Below, piece after piece: positions 43,429-51,189 of a stretch of 64,000 nucleotides of DNA (the stretch's first letter is position 1; each line of letters begins with the position of its first letter). The DNA lies in assembly GCF_014205835.1 (NCBI RefSeq), contig NZ_JACHCQ010000009.1, positions 86,248 through 150,247 on the forward strand, written 5' to 3'. The DNA comes from Pedobacter sp. AK013. Its GTDB lineage: Bacteria > Bacteroidota > Bacteroidia > Sphingobacteriales > Sphingobacteriaceae. A model generated the notes under the pieces. That model did no database searches, had not been told where the DNA came from, and was given only the letters and a program-made list of their open reading frames with translations. Made by a program: the position numbers and the translations under genes.

Positions 43429-44199
43429 ATGCAAGAAACGAACGACTCTAGAATCCGCAAAGTAAAAAGTATTTTGGTTACTCTACCAAAACCTGAAACA
43501 GAAAAATCTCCTTATTACGATTTGGCCAAAAAACACAATTTAAAAGTTGATTTTAGGTCTTTTATTCACGTTGAAGGTGTACCAGCAAGAGACTTTAGAA
43601 AGGATAAGATTAATCTGGCCGATTTTACAGCAGTAATTTTTACCAGTCGCAATGCAGCAGATCATTTTTTTAGAATCTGTGAAGAAATGCGTTATGAAGT
43701 GCCAGCAGAGTTGAAATATTTCTGCCTGTCTGAGACCATTGCTTTGTATCTGCAGAAATATATTCAGTATAGAAAGCGTAAAATCTTTTTTGGTAAACAA
43801 ACTGCTGCAGATTTAGCAGAGGTGCTAAAAAAACATGCAAACGAGAAGTTTTTATACCCTTGCTCTGATATGGCTACTGAAGACACAATGAAGTTTTTGG
43901 AAAAAAGTGGGTATAATTTTACACCTGCCGTTTTGTTTAGAACAGTAGTGAGCGATCTGTCTGATCTGGCTGAGGTGTTCTACGATGTTATCGCCTTTTT
44001 TAGTCCGTCAAGTATCCAGTCATTGTTTAAAAATTTCCCCGACTTTAAACAAAATAATACCCGAATTGCTGCTTTTGGAACCAACACGAGTAAGGCCTGT
44101 ACCGATATGGATCTGATAGTGGATATTGCAGCGCCAACCCCAGGCGTTCCATCGATGACGATGGCCATCGAAAATTACATCAAAATATCTAATAAATAA
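43429..44199 (+). CDS. hemD: Uroporphyrinogen-III synthase-like protein
   Basis: A 256-aa member of the HemD fold family, which cyclises hydroxymethylbilane to uroporphyrinogen III. Two alpha/beta domains are visible: the first carries ADFTAVIFTSRNAADHFF (the phylum-typical FTSxNAxxxF motif), the second YDVIAFFSPSSIQSLFKNF, with AAFGTNTSKA near the end. The N-terminus (VKSILVTLPKPETEKSPYYD) matches Bacteroidota HemD-like proteins. No other heme genes are adjacent; hemW is 2.3 kb away. The assignment as the true HemD is likely. Confidence 0.85.
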   Translation: MQETNDSRIRKVKSILVTLPKPETEKSPYYDLAKKHNLKVDFRSFIHVEGVPARDFRKDKINLADFTAVIFTSRNAADHFFRICEEMRYEVPAELKYFCLSETIALYLQKYIQYRKRKIFFGKQTAADLAEVLKKHANEKFLYPCSDMATEDTMKFLEKSGYNFTPAVLFRTVVSDLSDLAEVFYDVIAFFSPSSIQSLFKNFPDFKQNNTRIAAFGTNTSKACTDMDLIVDIAAPTPGVPSMTMAIENYIKISNK

Positions 44200-44234
44200 T
44201 ACGATAAATAATTTATTCTAAGTCAGTACAATAA

Positions 44235-44270
44235 ATGCGTAACTTTACTGTTAGTAAGAGAGTTACGCAT
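44235..44270. terminator. Strong stem-loop between hemD-like and gldK genes
   Basis: ATGCGTAACT (44235-44244) is a perfect inverted copy of AGTTACGCAT (44261-44270), with a further TTACT/AGTAA pairing inside. The downstream flank has no T-run (GTTATTGAAT). It separates two operons and could be a processing site or terminator; a protein-binding site for gldK control is an alternative, as it lies 150 bp before gldK. Confidence 0.5.
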
Positions 44271-44356
44271 GTTATTGAATAAAATATAAGGTTGTTAGAA
44301 GATTGTTAATCTAACTTTAATTGCCTTTAAGTAATGATTTAACGTAAAATATTTGC

Positions 44357-44392
44357 TTTTGTAGATAATTTCAGTGATTTTTGATAAAATTG
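44357..44392 (+). promoter_or_regulatory. Possible gldK promoter
   Basis: TTTTG at 44357-44361, a 23-bp spacer and TAAAATTG at 44385-44392 resemble the phylum consensus with one mismatch in the -7 box. The ATG of gldK is at 44424. The call is weak. Confidence 0.3.
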
Positions 44393-44423
44393 CTCCTAAT
44401 CGTGCTGTGCACACTATAAAAAT

Positions 44424-45749
44424 ATGAAGAAAATCTACTTTCTAGCTATTGTAGGTATAACTGTAATGCTAGCAAGCTGTGGCCATGGCGGCCAAGGCGA
44501 GCTGGTTGGTGCTTATAACCGAAAATTTAAAAACGATAGAATCCCACTAGGAATGGTTTATGTGCCACCAGGGCATACCCCGCTGGGAGGATCGGATGAA
44601 GATATTACTTTCTCGCAGAATGGGCCAAGTAAAATGGTTACCATTAGCGCGTTCTTTATGGACCAGACCGAGATTTCCAATGCAGAATACCGCCAGTTTA
44701 CCAACTGGGTACGCGATTCGATTGCAATTGTGATGATGGGCAACCCGCAACAATTTATGATTACGCCTAAAGGAAATGCTGCAAATGCTGTTGGTGGGGA
44801 AAAATACATCGACTGGAAGAAAGTTGGCCCTAATGGAGCCAATATTTGGCGTAATAAAGGAAGGGGTGCAGCTGCTGCCCAGGTTAGCCAGCTAGATGGT
44901 ATGTATTATTCAGGTTTAGATGCACTTCCTGGGAAGAAAGAATTAGATGTTCGTAAATTCGAATATTCATATGCTGAATTAAATATGGAGAAAGCTGCGT
45001 TGGGGCATAAAGATCCAAACAGCAAACGCCAAGATTATATCGATCGGTATACCATTGCTATTTATCCTGATACCATGGTATGGAAAACAGATTATTCTTA
45101 TTCACAAAACGATCCAATGGTGCGTGGTTATTATAACCACCCTTCGTATGACGATTATCCTGTAGTTGGTGTAAGCTGGGAGCAGGCAAAAGCATTCTCG
45201 CATTGGAGAACAAGGTTATATGATGGTGTTGCTACAGCACGAAAATTACCTGCAGGATCTAGATCAGACTATAGACTACCAGCTGAAACTGAATTTGAAT
45301 ATGCTGCAAGAGGTGGTAATACCAAAACCAAATATCCTTGGGGAGGCCCTTATATTAGAAACACAAAAGGATGTTTACAGGCTAACTTTAAACCAGGCCG
45401 TGGCGATTATTCGAGCGATGGTGGTATTTATACGGTAGGTGTAAGGTCGTATTTCCCTAATGACTATGGTTTGTACAACATGGCAGGTAATGTTTCCGAA
45501 TGGACATTAACAGCTTACAATAAAGGTGCGAGCCCATTATTGCACGATTTGAATCCAAATTTTACTTATGATGCCGGTGCAACTGATAGCAAATACAAAA
45601 AGCGCAAAGTAGTAAAGGGCGGTTCATGGAAAGACACTGGCTATTTTCTTCAAAATGCAGTAGCAACATACGAATATCAGGATACACAAAGATCATATAT
45701 TGGTTTCAGATGTGTTTCATCTTATCCTGGTACCGACTTAAGACATTAA
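44424..45749 (+). CDS. gldK: Type IX secretion/gliding lipoprotein GldK
   Basis: Outer-membrane-associated lipoprotein of the type IX secretion system, forming a ring with GldN. The 441-aa product has a lipoprotein signal (LASC, Cys 19) and an FGE/SUMF1-like domain: MVYVPPGHTPLGGSDED at the start, the VVGVSWEQAKAFSHWRTRLY block, the YRLPAETEFEYAARGG block and GLYNMAGNVSEWTL. The C-terminal ends with the family RSYIGFRCVSSYPG. It is the first gene of gldKLMN with 40 bp to gldL. Confidence 0.97.
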   Translation: MKKIYFLAIVGITVMLASCGHGGQGELVGAYNRKFKNDRIPLGMVYVPPGHTPLGGSDEDITFSQNGPSKMVTISAFFMDQTEISNAEYRQFTNWVRDSIAIVMMGNPQQFMITPKGNAANAVGGEKYIDWKKVGPNGANIWRNKGRGAAAAQVSQLDGMYYSGLDALPGKKELDVRKFEYSYAELNMEKAALGHKDPNSKRQDYIDRYTIAIYPDTMVWKTDYSYSQNDPMVRGYYNHPSYDDYPVVGVSWEQAKAFSHWRTRLYDGVATARKLPAGSRSDYRLPAETEFEYAARGGNTKTKYPWGGPYIRNTKGCLQANFKPGRGDYSSDGGIYTVGVRSYFPNDYGLYNMAGNVSEWTLTAYNKGASPLLHDLNPNFTYDAGATDSKYKKRKVVKGGSWKDTGYFLQNAVATYEYQDTQRSYIGFRCVSSYPGTDLRH

Positions 45750-45789
45750 ACCAAACAAACTAAAAACTAAAGAAAAACATCAAAATTTT

Positions 45790-46593
45790 ATGGCAGCAAA
45801 GAAACAACCAGGCTGGTTACACGTAGCGATTTCATGGGGAGCAAGTATTGTAATTATTGGAGCGTTATTTAAAATTCTACACATTGGTGGAATTATGGGT
45901 AACTATATGATCGGTCTTGGTCTTGGGGTAGAGGCGTTTTTATTCTTTTTAACAGGATTTTTTCCACCAGAGCCAGAACCAGCTTGGGAAAGAGTTTATC
46001 CTGAACTAAAAGCTGATTTTAAAGGGGAATTGCCAACTGCATCGGCCAGGCCAGTTGCAGCTACAGCGTCTAATACAGCTGCTTTGGATAAAATGTTATC
46101 AGATGCTAAAATCGGTCCTGAACTGATTGAAAGTTTAGGCTCTGGTTTGCGTACTTTTGGTGATAAAGTGGCAACAATATCCAATGTTGCAGATGCATCT
46201 ACAGCAACCAACGAATTTACTGGAAAAATTAAAACAGCTTCTGCTGGTTTCGATAATTTAAGTGCATCTTTTGATAAAGCCACAGCTAATTTGAAAGCAA
46301 TGGGCGAAAGCGCTGTAGATTCTCAGGCTTATCATGATCAAGTAAACAATTTAGCCAAAAATTTATCAGCATTAAATGCAGTTTATGAACTGGAATTACA
46401 AGATTCTAGCGCGCATCTAAAATCGATGAATAAATTTTATTCAAATTTATCATTAACCATGCAAAACTTTAACGAATCGATGGAAGATTCGAAACAGTTT
46501 AAAGAAGAGGTGGGCAAGTTGGCTAAAAACTTATCATCGCTTAATGCAATTTATGGCAATATGTTATCGGCTATGAACAGCCCACGTGTATAA
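45790..46593 (+). CDS. gldL: Type IX secretion motor subunit GldL
   Basis: Inner-membrane part of the proton-powered T9SS motor with GldM. The 267-aa product has two helices (about 10-30 and 36-56, WLHVAISWGASIVIIGALF and NYMIGLGLGVEAFLFFL) and the conserved Glu at the second helix (GVEAFLFF) needed for proton use in this family, followed by FFPPEPEPAWERVYPEL. The rest is a long cytoplasmic Ala/Ser-rich coiled coil with two similar segments (ESAVDSQAYHDQVNNLAKN near 175 and ESMEDSKQFKEEVGKLAKN near 228). It lies 42 bp before gldM. Confidence 0.97.
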   Translation: MAAKKQPGWLHVAISWGASIVIIGALFKILHIGGIMGNYMIGLGLGVEAFLFFLTGFFPPEPEPAWERVYPELKADFKGELPTASARPVAATASNTAALDKMLSDAKIGPELIESLGSGLRTFGDKVATISNVADASTATNEFTGKIKTASAGFDNLSASFDKATANLKAMGESAVDSQAYHDQVNNLAKNLSALNAVYELELQDSSAHLKSMNKFYSNLSLTMQNFNESMEDSKQFKEEVGKLAKNLSSLNAIYGNMLSAMNSPRV

Positions 46594-46635
46594 TTTGTTT
46601 AGTTTTTAATTTTTAAAAGAAAAGCTACATCAAAT

Positions 46636-48168
46636 ATGGCAGGCGGAAAAGAAACAACAAGGCAGCGGATGATCAATATCATGTATTTGGTATTGCTGGC
46701 CATGCTCGCCTTAAACGTATCAGATACCATTTTAGATGCATTCAAAAATATCAATGATAGTTTGGATACTTCTAAAAACAATGTAAATACAAGCATTAAT
46801 CAGTTATTTTCTGCCTTCGAAAATTCGAAGTTGAAAGAAGAGCCAGCTCGTGCACAGCCAATTTACGATAAGGCAAAGGAAGCACAGAAGGCCGCTGATG
46901 ACTTAAATAATTATATTGAAAGCATTAAAAAAGAATTTACCAAGGCAGGTGATGGAATTGATCCGGAAACTGAAGATTTGGTAAATAGATCAAATCAGGA
47001 TATTGCACAGAATATCATGATTAATCAAAAAAAAGCAGATGAGTTGAAAAAGAGAATTAACGCCACACGCGAAAAATTAATCTCTTTGTTAGACAAAAAT
47101 GATAGAGCGAATGTTTCATTCTCTCTTGAAGCTAAAGATCCTGCAAGAAAAAGAAAAGGAAATTGGCAAGAAACTTACTTTGGTGAGGGCACGCCTTTAA
47201 CTGCTGCAATGACGATTTTAACAAAACTGCAAACAGATACTAAAAATGCTGAAGCAGAGGTAGTTAAAAAATTATTCGGAAACATGGATAAAGCACAGGT
47301 TAATTTGGATCAATTTGCGGCAGTTGCAGTAGCACCTACTTCTTATGTAATTCAAGGTCAGCCTTATACTGCTGAAGTATTTTTAACAGCCAGCGATTCG
47401 AGATCAACTCCTGATATTACCGTTAACGGAAGTAAATTATCCGTTAAAGATGGTAAAGGGACTTATAGCGGCGGTACAAGCAGTGTTGGTCAGTTTACAT
47501 GGGTAGGTACGGTTCGTGTTCGCCAAACTGATGGTCAGGTAAAAGAATACAAGACTCAACCACAAACTTATCAAGTTGCAAAACCGTCAGCATCTGTTTC
47601 TTCAACGAAACTGAATGTAATTTATGCCGGTATTCCCAATCCATTTACAGTATCAGCGGCAGGTTTCCCACTTGAAAGTATTCGTGCTTCCATTTCTGGA
47701 GGTTCAATGTCTGGTGGTAATGGGAACTACAATGTTAATGTTCCAGGAAGCATGGTTGGTCAGGAAGTATCCATCAATGTATCGGCAAGTAATGCAGGCA
47801 AAACCGTTAGCTTAGGCTCACAAAAATTCAGGGTGAAAGGCATTCCAGCACCGGTAGCTAAAGTTGGTGGTCGTGCTGGAGGCGATGTGGCTTCAGTACA
47901 GCTAAAAAGCGAAAGTGAAATTGAAGCAGATCTGGATGATTTCCCTTTCGATGTTAAGTTTAAAATACTACGTTATAAATTAACAATTATCAAACCGCGT
48001 TCTGATGCCGTTACCATTCCGGGTAGTGGTGGAAGCTTCGCTGGGGCGGTTAAAGGTGCAATAAACTCAATTACACCAGGTACAAGAGTGTTTTTTGAAG
48101 ATATTGTTTCTGTAGGACCAGACGGCCGTCAGAAAATTTTGCCTTCATTAGCGTTTAGTGTAAAATAA
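46636..48168 (+). CDS. gldM: Type IX secretion motor subunit GldM
   Basis: Spans the periplasm from the inner-membrane motor to the GldK/GldN ring. The 510-aa product has one N-terminal helix (about 15-36, INIMYLVLLAMLALNVSDT) and four periplasmic domains: a helical D1 (about 40-215) and three Ig/beta domains to residue 510 with SVSSTKLNVIYAGIPNPFTV at the start of the third. The basic N-terminus MAGGKETTRQRM is the family pattern. Gene spacing (42 and 7 bp) supports translational coupling with gldL and gldN. Confidence 0.97.
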   Translation: MAGGKETTRQRMINIMYLVLLAMLALNVSDTILDAFKNINDSLDTSKNNVNTSINQLFSAFENSKLKEEPARAQPIYDKAKEAQKAADDLNNYIESIKKEFTKAGDGIDPETEDLVNRSNQDIAQNIMINQKKADELKKRINATREKLISLLDKNDRANVSFSLEAKDPARKRKGNWQETYFGEGTPLTAAMTILTKLQTDTKNAEAEVVKKLFGNMDKAQVNLDQFAAVAVAPTSYVIQGQPYTAEVFLTASDSRSTPDITVNGSKLSVKDGKGTYSGGTSSVGQFTWVGTVRVRQTDGQVKEYKTQPQTYQVAKPSASVSSTKLNVIYAGIPNPFTVSAAGFPLESIRASISGGSMSGGNGNYNVNVPGSMVGQEVSINVSASNAGKTVSLGSQKFRVKGIPAPVAKVGGRAGGDVASVQLKSESEIEADLDDFPFDVKFKILRYKLTIIKPRSDAVTIPGSGGSFAGAVKGAINSITPGTRVFFEDIVSVGPDGRQKILPSLAFSVK

Positions 48169-48175
48169 AAAGAAG

Positions 48176-49090
48176 ATGAAAAGGATTTTAAGTATTGGCA
48201 TTTTAGTTTTGTTAACCACATTTGCTTTTGCACAAAAAAAGCCAACCAAGTTAGCACCAAAGAAAGCTGCACCAGTAGTTGCCGCACCTCCTGTGGCAGA
48301 TACGGTTAAAGCGCCTGTTAAAACAGCTAAAAAGAAGCTTAAGGTACCACCTAAAGATGGTTTCTATGCCCGTAAGGATATTGATAGTACTGAGATGGTT
48401 CCCTTGGCTGATGTGAGAGAGGAAGATGTTTTTTATGCAAAACGGATCTGGAGAGAGATTGATTTACGTGATACAGTTAACTCAGTCTTAAAATCGCCTA
48501 AATCGCGACTAATTGATGTACTAATTGCGGCAATTAAGAAAGACGAATTAACGGCATACTCGCCAATTGATAGTGCACTGAACGAAGATGATGCTTTTCT
48601 TAATCCAATGTCGGCAGATTCTGCTTCTAAATCGGCTTTGGGAACAGCAGAGGTTTCGAACAATAAAACCGGAACGGTTACTACTGTAGTAAATGATTTT
48701 AACCCAGAGTTATTCTTGAAATTCAGAATTAAGGAAGACTGGATTTTCGATACCAAACGTTCTGTTTTCGAACCGCGCATTGTAGGTATTGCACCATTAA
48801 AATACAATGAAGTTTCTAAACAATGGCAACCGGTATTTTGGGTGTATTATCCAGAGGCAAGAGAAATTTTAACGAAGAAACGTTTAATTAATACCAATAA
48901 CGATGCTTCTTCTTTGAGTTTTGATGATTTCTTTATCCGCCGCTTATTTAGCAGCTATATTGTAAAAGAGTCAAATCCTGGAGACAATAAAATCAGAGAT
49001 ATTATTGCCGATCCTAGAGAAAGGTTGTACGAATCAGAAAGGATTAAAAAATCTGTTCTTGATTACGAACAAGGTCTTTGGGAATACTAG
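48176..49090 (+). CDS. gldN: Type IX secretion periplasmic ring protein GldN
   Basis: Forms the periplasmic ring with GldK. The 304-aa product has a signal peptide (about 1-19, LVLLTTFAFAQ), a Lys/Ala/Pro-rich linker (about 20-60, KLAPKKAAPVVAAPP) and the conserved core from DGFYARKDIDSTEMVPLADV through EDVFYAKRIWREIDLRDTVN to DFFIRRLFSSYIVKESNPGD. A strong terminator follows, so gldKLMN ends here; the other T9SS genes (sprA, porV and so on) are not in this window, apart from sprE. Confidence 0.97.
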   Translation: MKRILSIGILVLLTTFAFAQKKPTKLAPKKAAPVVAAPPVADTVKAPVKTAKKKLKVPPKDGFYARKDIDSTEMVPLADVREEDVFYAKRIWREIDLRDTVNSVLKSPKSRLIDVLIAAIKKDELTAYSPIDSALNEDDAFLNPMSADSASKSALGTAEVSNNKTGTVTTVVNDFNPELFLKFRIKEDWIFDTKRSVFEPRIVGIAPLKYNEVSKQWQPVFWVYYPEAREILTKKRLINTNNDASSLSFDDFFIRRLFSSYIVKESNPGDNKIRDIIADPRERLYESERIKKSVLDYEQGLWEY

Positions 49091-49097
49091 CCTTATT

Positions 49098-49128
49098 AAA
49101 AGGCTTCGATTTTATCGGAGCCTTTTTT
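49098..49128 (+). terminator. Rho-independent terminator of gldKLMN
   Basis: AAAAGGCTTCGA and TCGGAGCCTTTTTT pair around a TTTTA loop with a following T-run; it begins 8 bp after the gldN stop codon. The same hairpin can also form for the convergent uvrC transcript. Confidence 0.85.
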
Positions 49129-49194
49129 GCTATATCGTTATTTTTACTGTGGTCTTCCGAAAGAACTCCTTCGGAGGAGAAATCTTAATTCCTC

Positions 49195-51006
49195 TTATTC
49201 CTGGCTAAAATAAGCTTGAAGCATAATTATCTGTTTTTTATTCAATACTTCGGCCAGCTCTTTTTCTGTTGCTTCTTTAATCTTTTTAACCGATTTAAAA
49301 TGGGTTAGCAATTTATCGGCAGTAGTTTTACCGATACCTTCAATCTGTTCGAGTTCTGTTTTAAGTGTCCCTTGGTCGCGTTTCTTACGGTGAAAGGTAA
49401 TTCCAAAACGGTGGGCCTCATCACGTAACTGTTGTATTACTTTTAAGGTTTCCGATTTTTTATCCAGATACAAAGGATAGGAATCACCTGGATAGAACAG
49501 TTCTTCCAAGCGTTTAGCAATGCCAATTACAGTAACTTTATTTTCTATGCCTAATAACTTCAAACTCTTCACAGCCGACGAAAGCTGTCCTTTACCGCCA
49601 TCAATGATAATGAGTTGAGGTAAGGTCTGGTTTTCATCTAACATTCTCTTATAACGACGGAAAACGGCCTCTTCCATAGTGGCAAAGTCGTTAGGCCCCT
49701 CAACTGTTTTCACATTAAAGTGGCGGTAGTCCTTTTTAGAAGGTTTAGCATCTTTAAAAACAACTATTGCCGAAACCGGGTATTTTCCTTGAAAGTTGGA
49801 GTTATCAAAACATTCTATGTGTTTTGGAAGCTGCGTTAAACGCAGGTCCTTCTGCATGGTAGTTAAAATTCGATCGGTGCGTAAATCTGGATTTAACTTT
49901 TCGTATTGATTTAGTTTCTCTTTTTTGAAGAATAATACATTTTTCTGCGAAAGTTCTAATAGTTTTTTCTTTTCGCCCAGCTTGGGTACTGTAAATTTTA
50001 AACTTTCATCTTCCAATGAAGGTTCAAAAGGAACAATAATTTCTTTTGATGTACTGCTGAATTTTGTTCTGAACTCTAACATCGCCAGGGTTAAAATCTC
50101 ATCGTCGCTCTCATCCAGTTGTTTTTTAACCTCAATAGTCTGCGTTTGGATAATCGTTCCGTTCATCACCTTTAGGTAATTTACAAAAGCATAACGCTCA
50201 TCTGATGCAATGCTCACAACATCTACATTGGTAATGGCGCTATTTACTACGGTCGATTTGCTCTGGTATTTTTCCAGTACTTCCAATCTCCTTGCGTATT
50301 GATGCGCCAGTTCGAAATTCAGGTTTTCTGATGCCGATTTAATAATCCCTTTAACCTCGCGGATTACATTTCCGATTTTACCATTCAGGATTTCTTTGAT
50401 CTCGCCTATGTTTTTATCGTAGTCGGTTTCGGTCTGGTAATTTTGACAAGGACCCTTGCAGTTGCCAATCTGATACTCTAAACAAACTTTAAATTTTCCT
50501 TCAGCTATATTTTTCTCTGTTAAGGGCAAACTGCAGGTGCGCAGCGGATAGGTTTCCTTAATCAGATCCAAAATAGTATGCATCATGCCTATCGAACCAT
50601 AAGGACCAAAATAGGTAGAGCCATCTTTAATCACTTTCCTCGTCCAGTAAATCCGGGGATAATTCTCATTTTTAACAATAATCCAGGGATACGTTTTGTC
50701 GTCCTTTAGGTTAATGTTAAATTTAGGCTGATGTTTTTTAATTAAACTATTTTCGAGTAGCCAGGCATCAATTTCTGTATCAACAATTGTGAAAGTAATT
50801 TTACGGATCTTGGATACCAGTACCCGTGTTTTACCATTGAACTGGTTTCTGTCGCTATTAAAATAAGAACCTACGCGGTTGCGGAGGTCTTTCGCCTTTC
50901 CAATATACATGAGCTTCCCATCAGCATCCCAATATTGGTAAACACCGGGTTTATGTGGAATTGCGGTTAATGCTGCTTTATGGTCGAAACTGCTCATTAT
51001 TAACAA
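49195..51006 (-). CDS. uvrC: Excinuclease ABC subunit C
   Basis: Makes the two incisions in nucleotide excision repair with UvrA/UvrB. The 603-aa length is normal. Domains in order: GIY-YIG nuclease (GVYQYWDADGKLMYIGKAKD, about 18-40), a Cys-rich segment (KVCLEYQIGNCKGPC), the UVR motif (near 205-240), the RNase-H-like second nuclease (ECFDNSNFQGKYPVSAIVVF, with IDGGKGQLSSA) and a helix-hairpin-helix C-terminus (IEGIGKTTADKLLTHF). The likely start is the internal ATG at codon 4 (MSSFDHK). It is convergent with gldN. Confidence 0.96.
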   Translation of the reverse strand: MLIMSSFDHKAALTAIPHKPGVYQYWDADGKLMYIGKAKDLRNRVGSYFNSDRNQFNGKTRVLVSKIRKITFTIVDTEIDAWLLENSLIKKHQPKFNINLKDDKTYPWIIVKNENYPRIYWTRKVIKDGSTYFGPYGSIGMMHTILDLIKETYPLRTCSLPLTEKNIAEGKFKVCLEYQIGNCKGPCQNYQTETDYDKNIGEIKEILNGKIGNVIREVKGIIKSASENLNFELAHQYARRLEVLEKYQSKSTVVNSAITNVDVVSIASDERYAFVNYLKVMNGTIIQTQTIEVKKQLDESDDEILTLAMLEFRTKFSSTSKEIIVPFEPSLEDESLKFTVPKLGEKKKLLELSQKNVLFFKKEKLNQYEKLNPDLRTDRILTTMQKDLRLTQLPKHIECFDNSNFQGKYPVSAIVVFKDAKPSKKDYRHFNVKTVEGPNDFATMEEAVFRRYKRMLDENQTLPQLIIIDGGKGQLSSAVKSLKLLGIENKVTVIGIAKRLEELFYPGDSYPLYLDKKSETLKVIQQLRDEAHRFGITFHRKKRDQGTLKTELEQIEGIGKTTADKLLTHFKSVKKIKEATEKELAEVLNKKQIIMLQAYFSQE

Positions 51007-51065
51007 AAATAATATTCGAGATGGAAATTTTGATTAAATGTTCCGATTTGCTGTATTTATAATTT

Positions 51066-51176
51066 GGGCGTGCCCCTAAGCTGCGCAAAGGGTCAGGCTA
51101 TCCGTTACAATCTTTTGTTGCGTTTCGGCTGCGCTCAACTTTGCAACAAAAGGATTTTCACTGCTATCCTTCACGC
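51066..51176. repeat. Hairpin-bearing intergenic element (GGGCGT...ACGC class), second copy
   Basis: It opens GGGCGTGCCCCTAAGCTGCG-CAAAGGGTCAGGCTATCCG and ends GCTATCCTTCACGC. The central hairpin is TTTTGTTGC/GCAACAAAA (51113-51121 with 51143-51151) with a different loop to that at 32918-33016, while both ends are shared. It occupies the uvrC/PBP spacer. Confidence 0.65.
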
Positions 51177-51189
51177 AAAATCCAGTATA

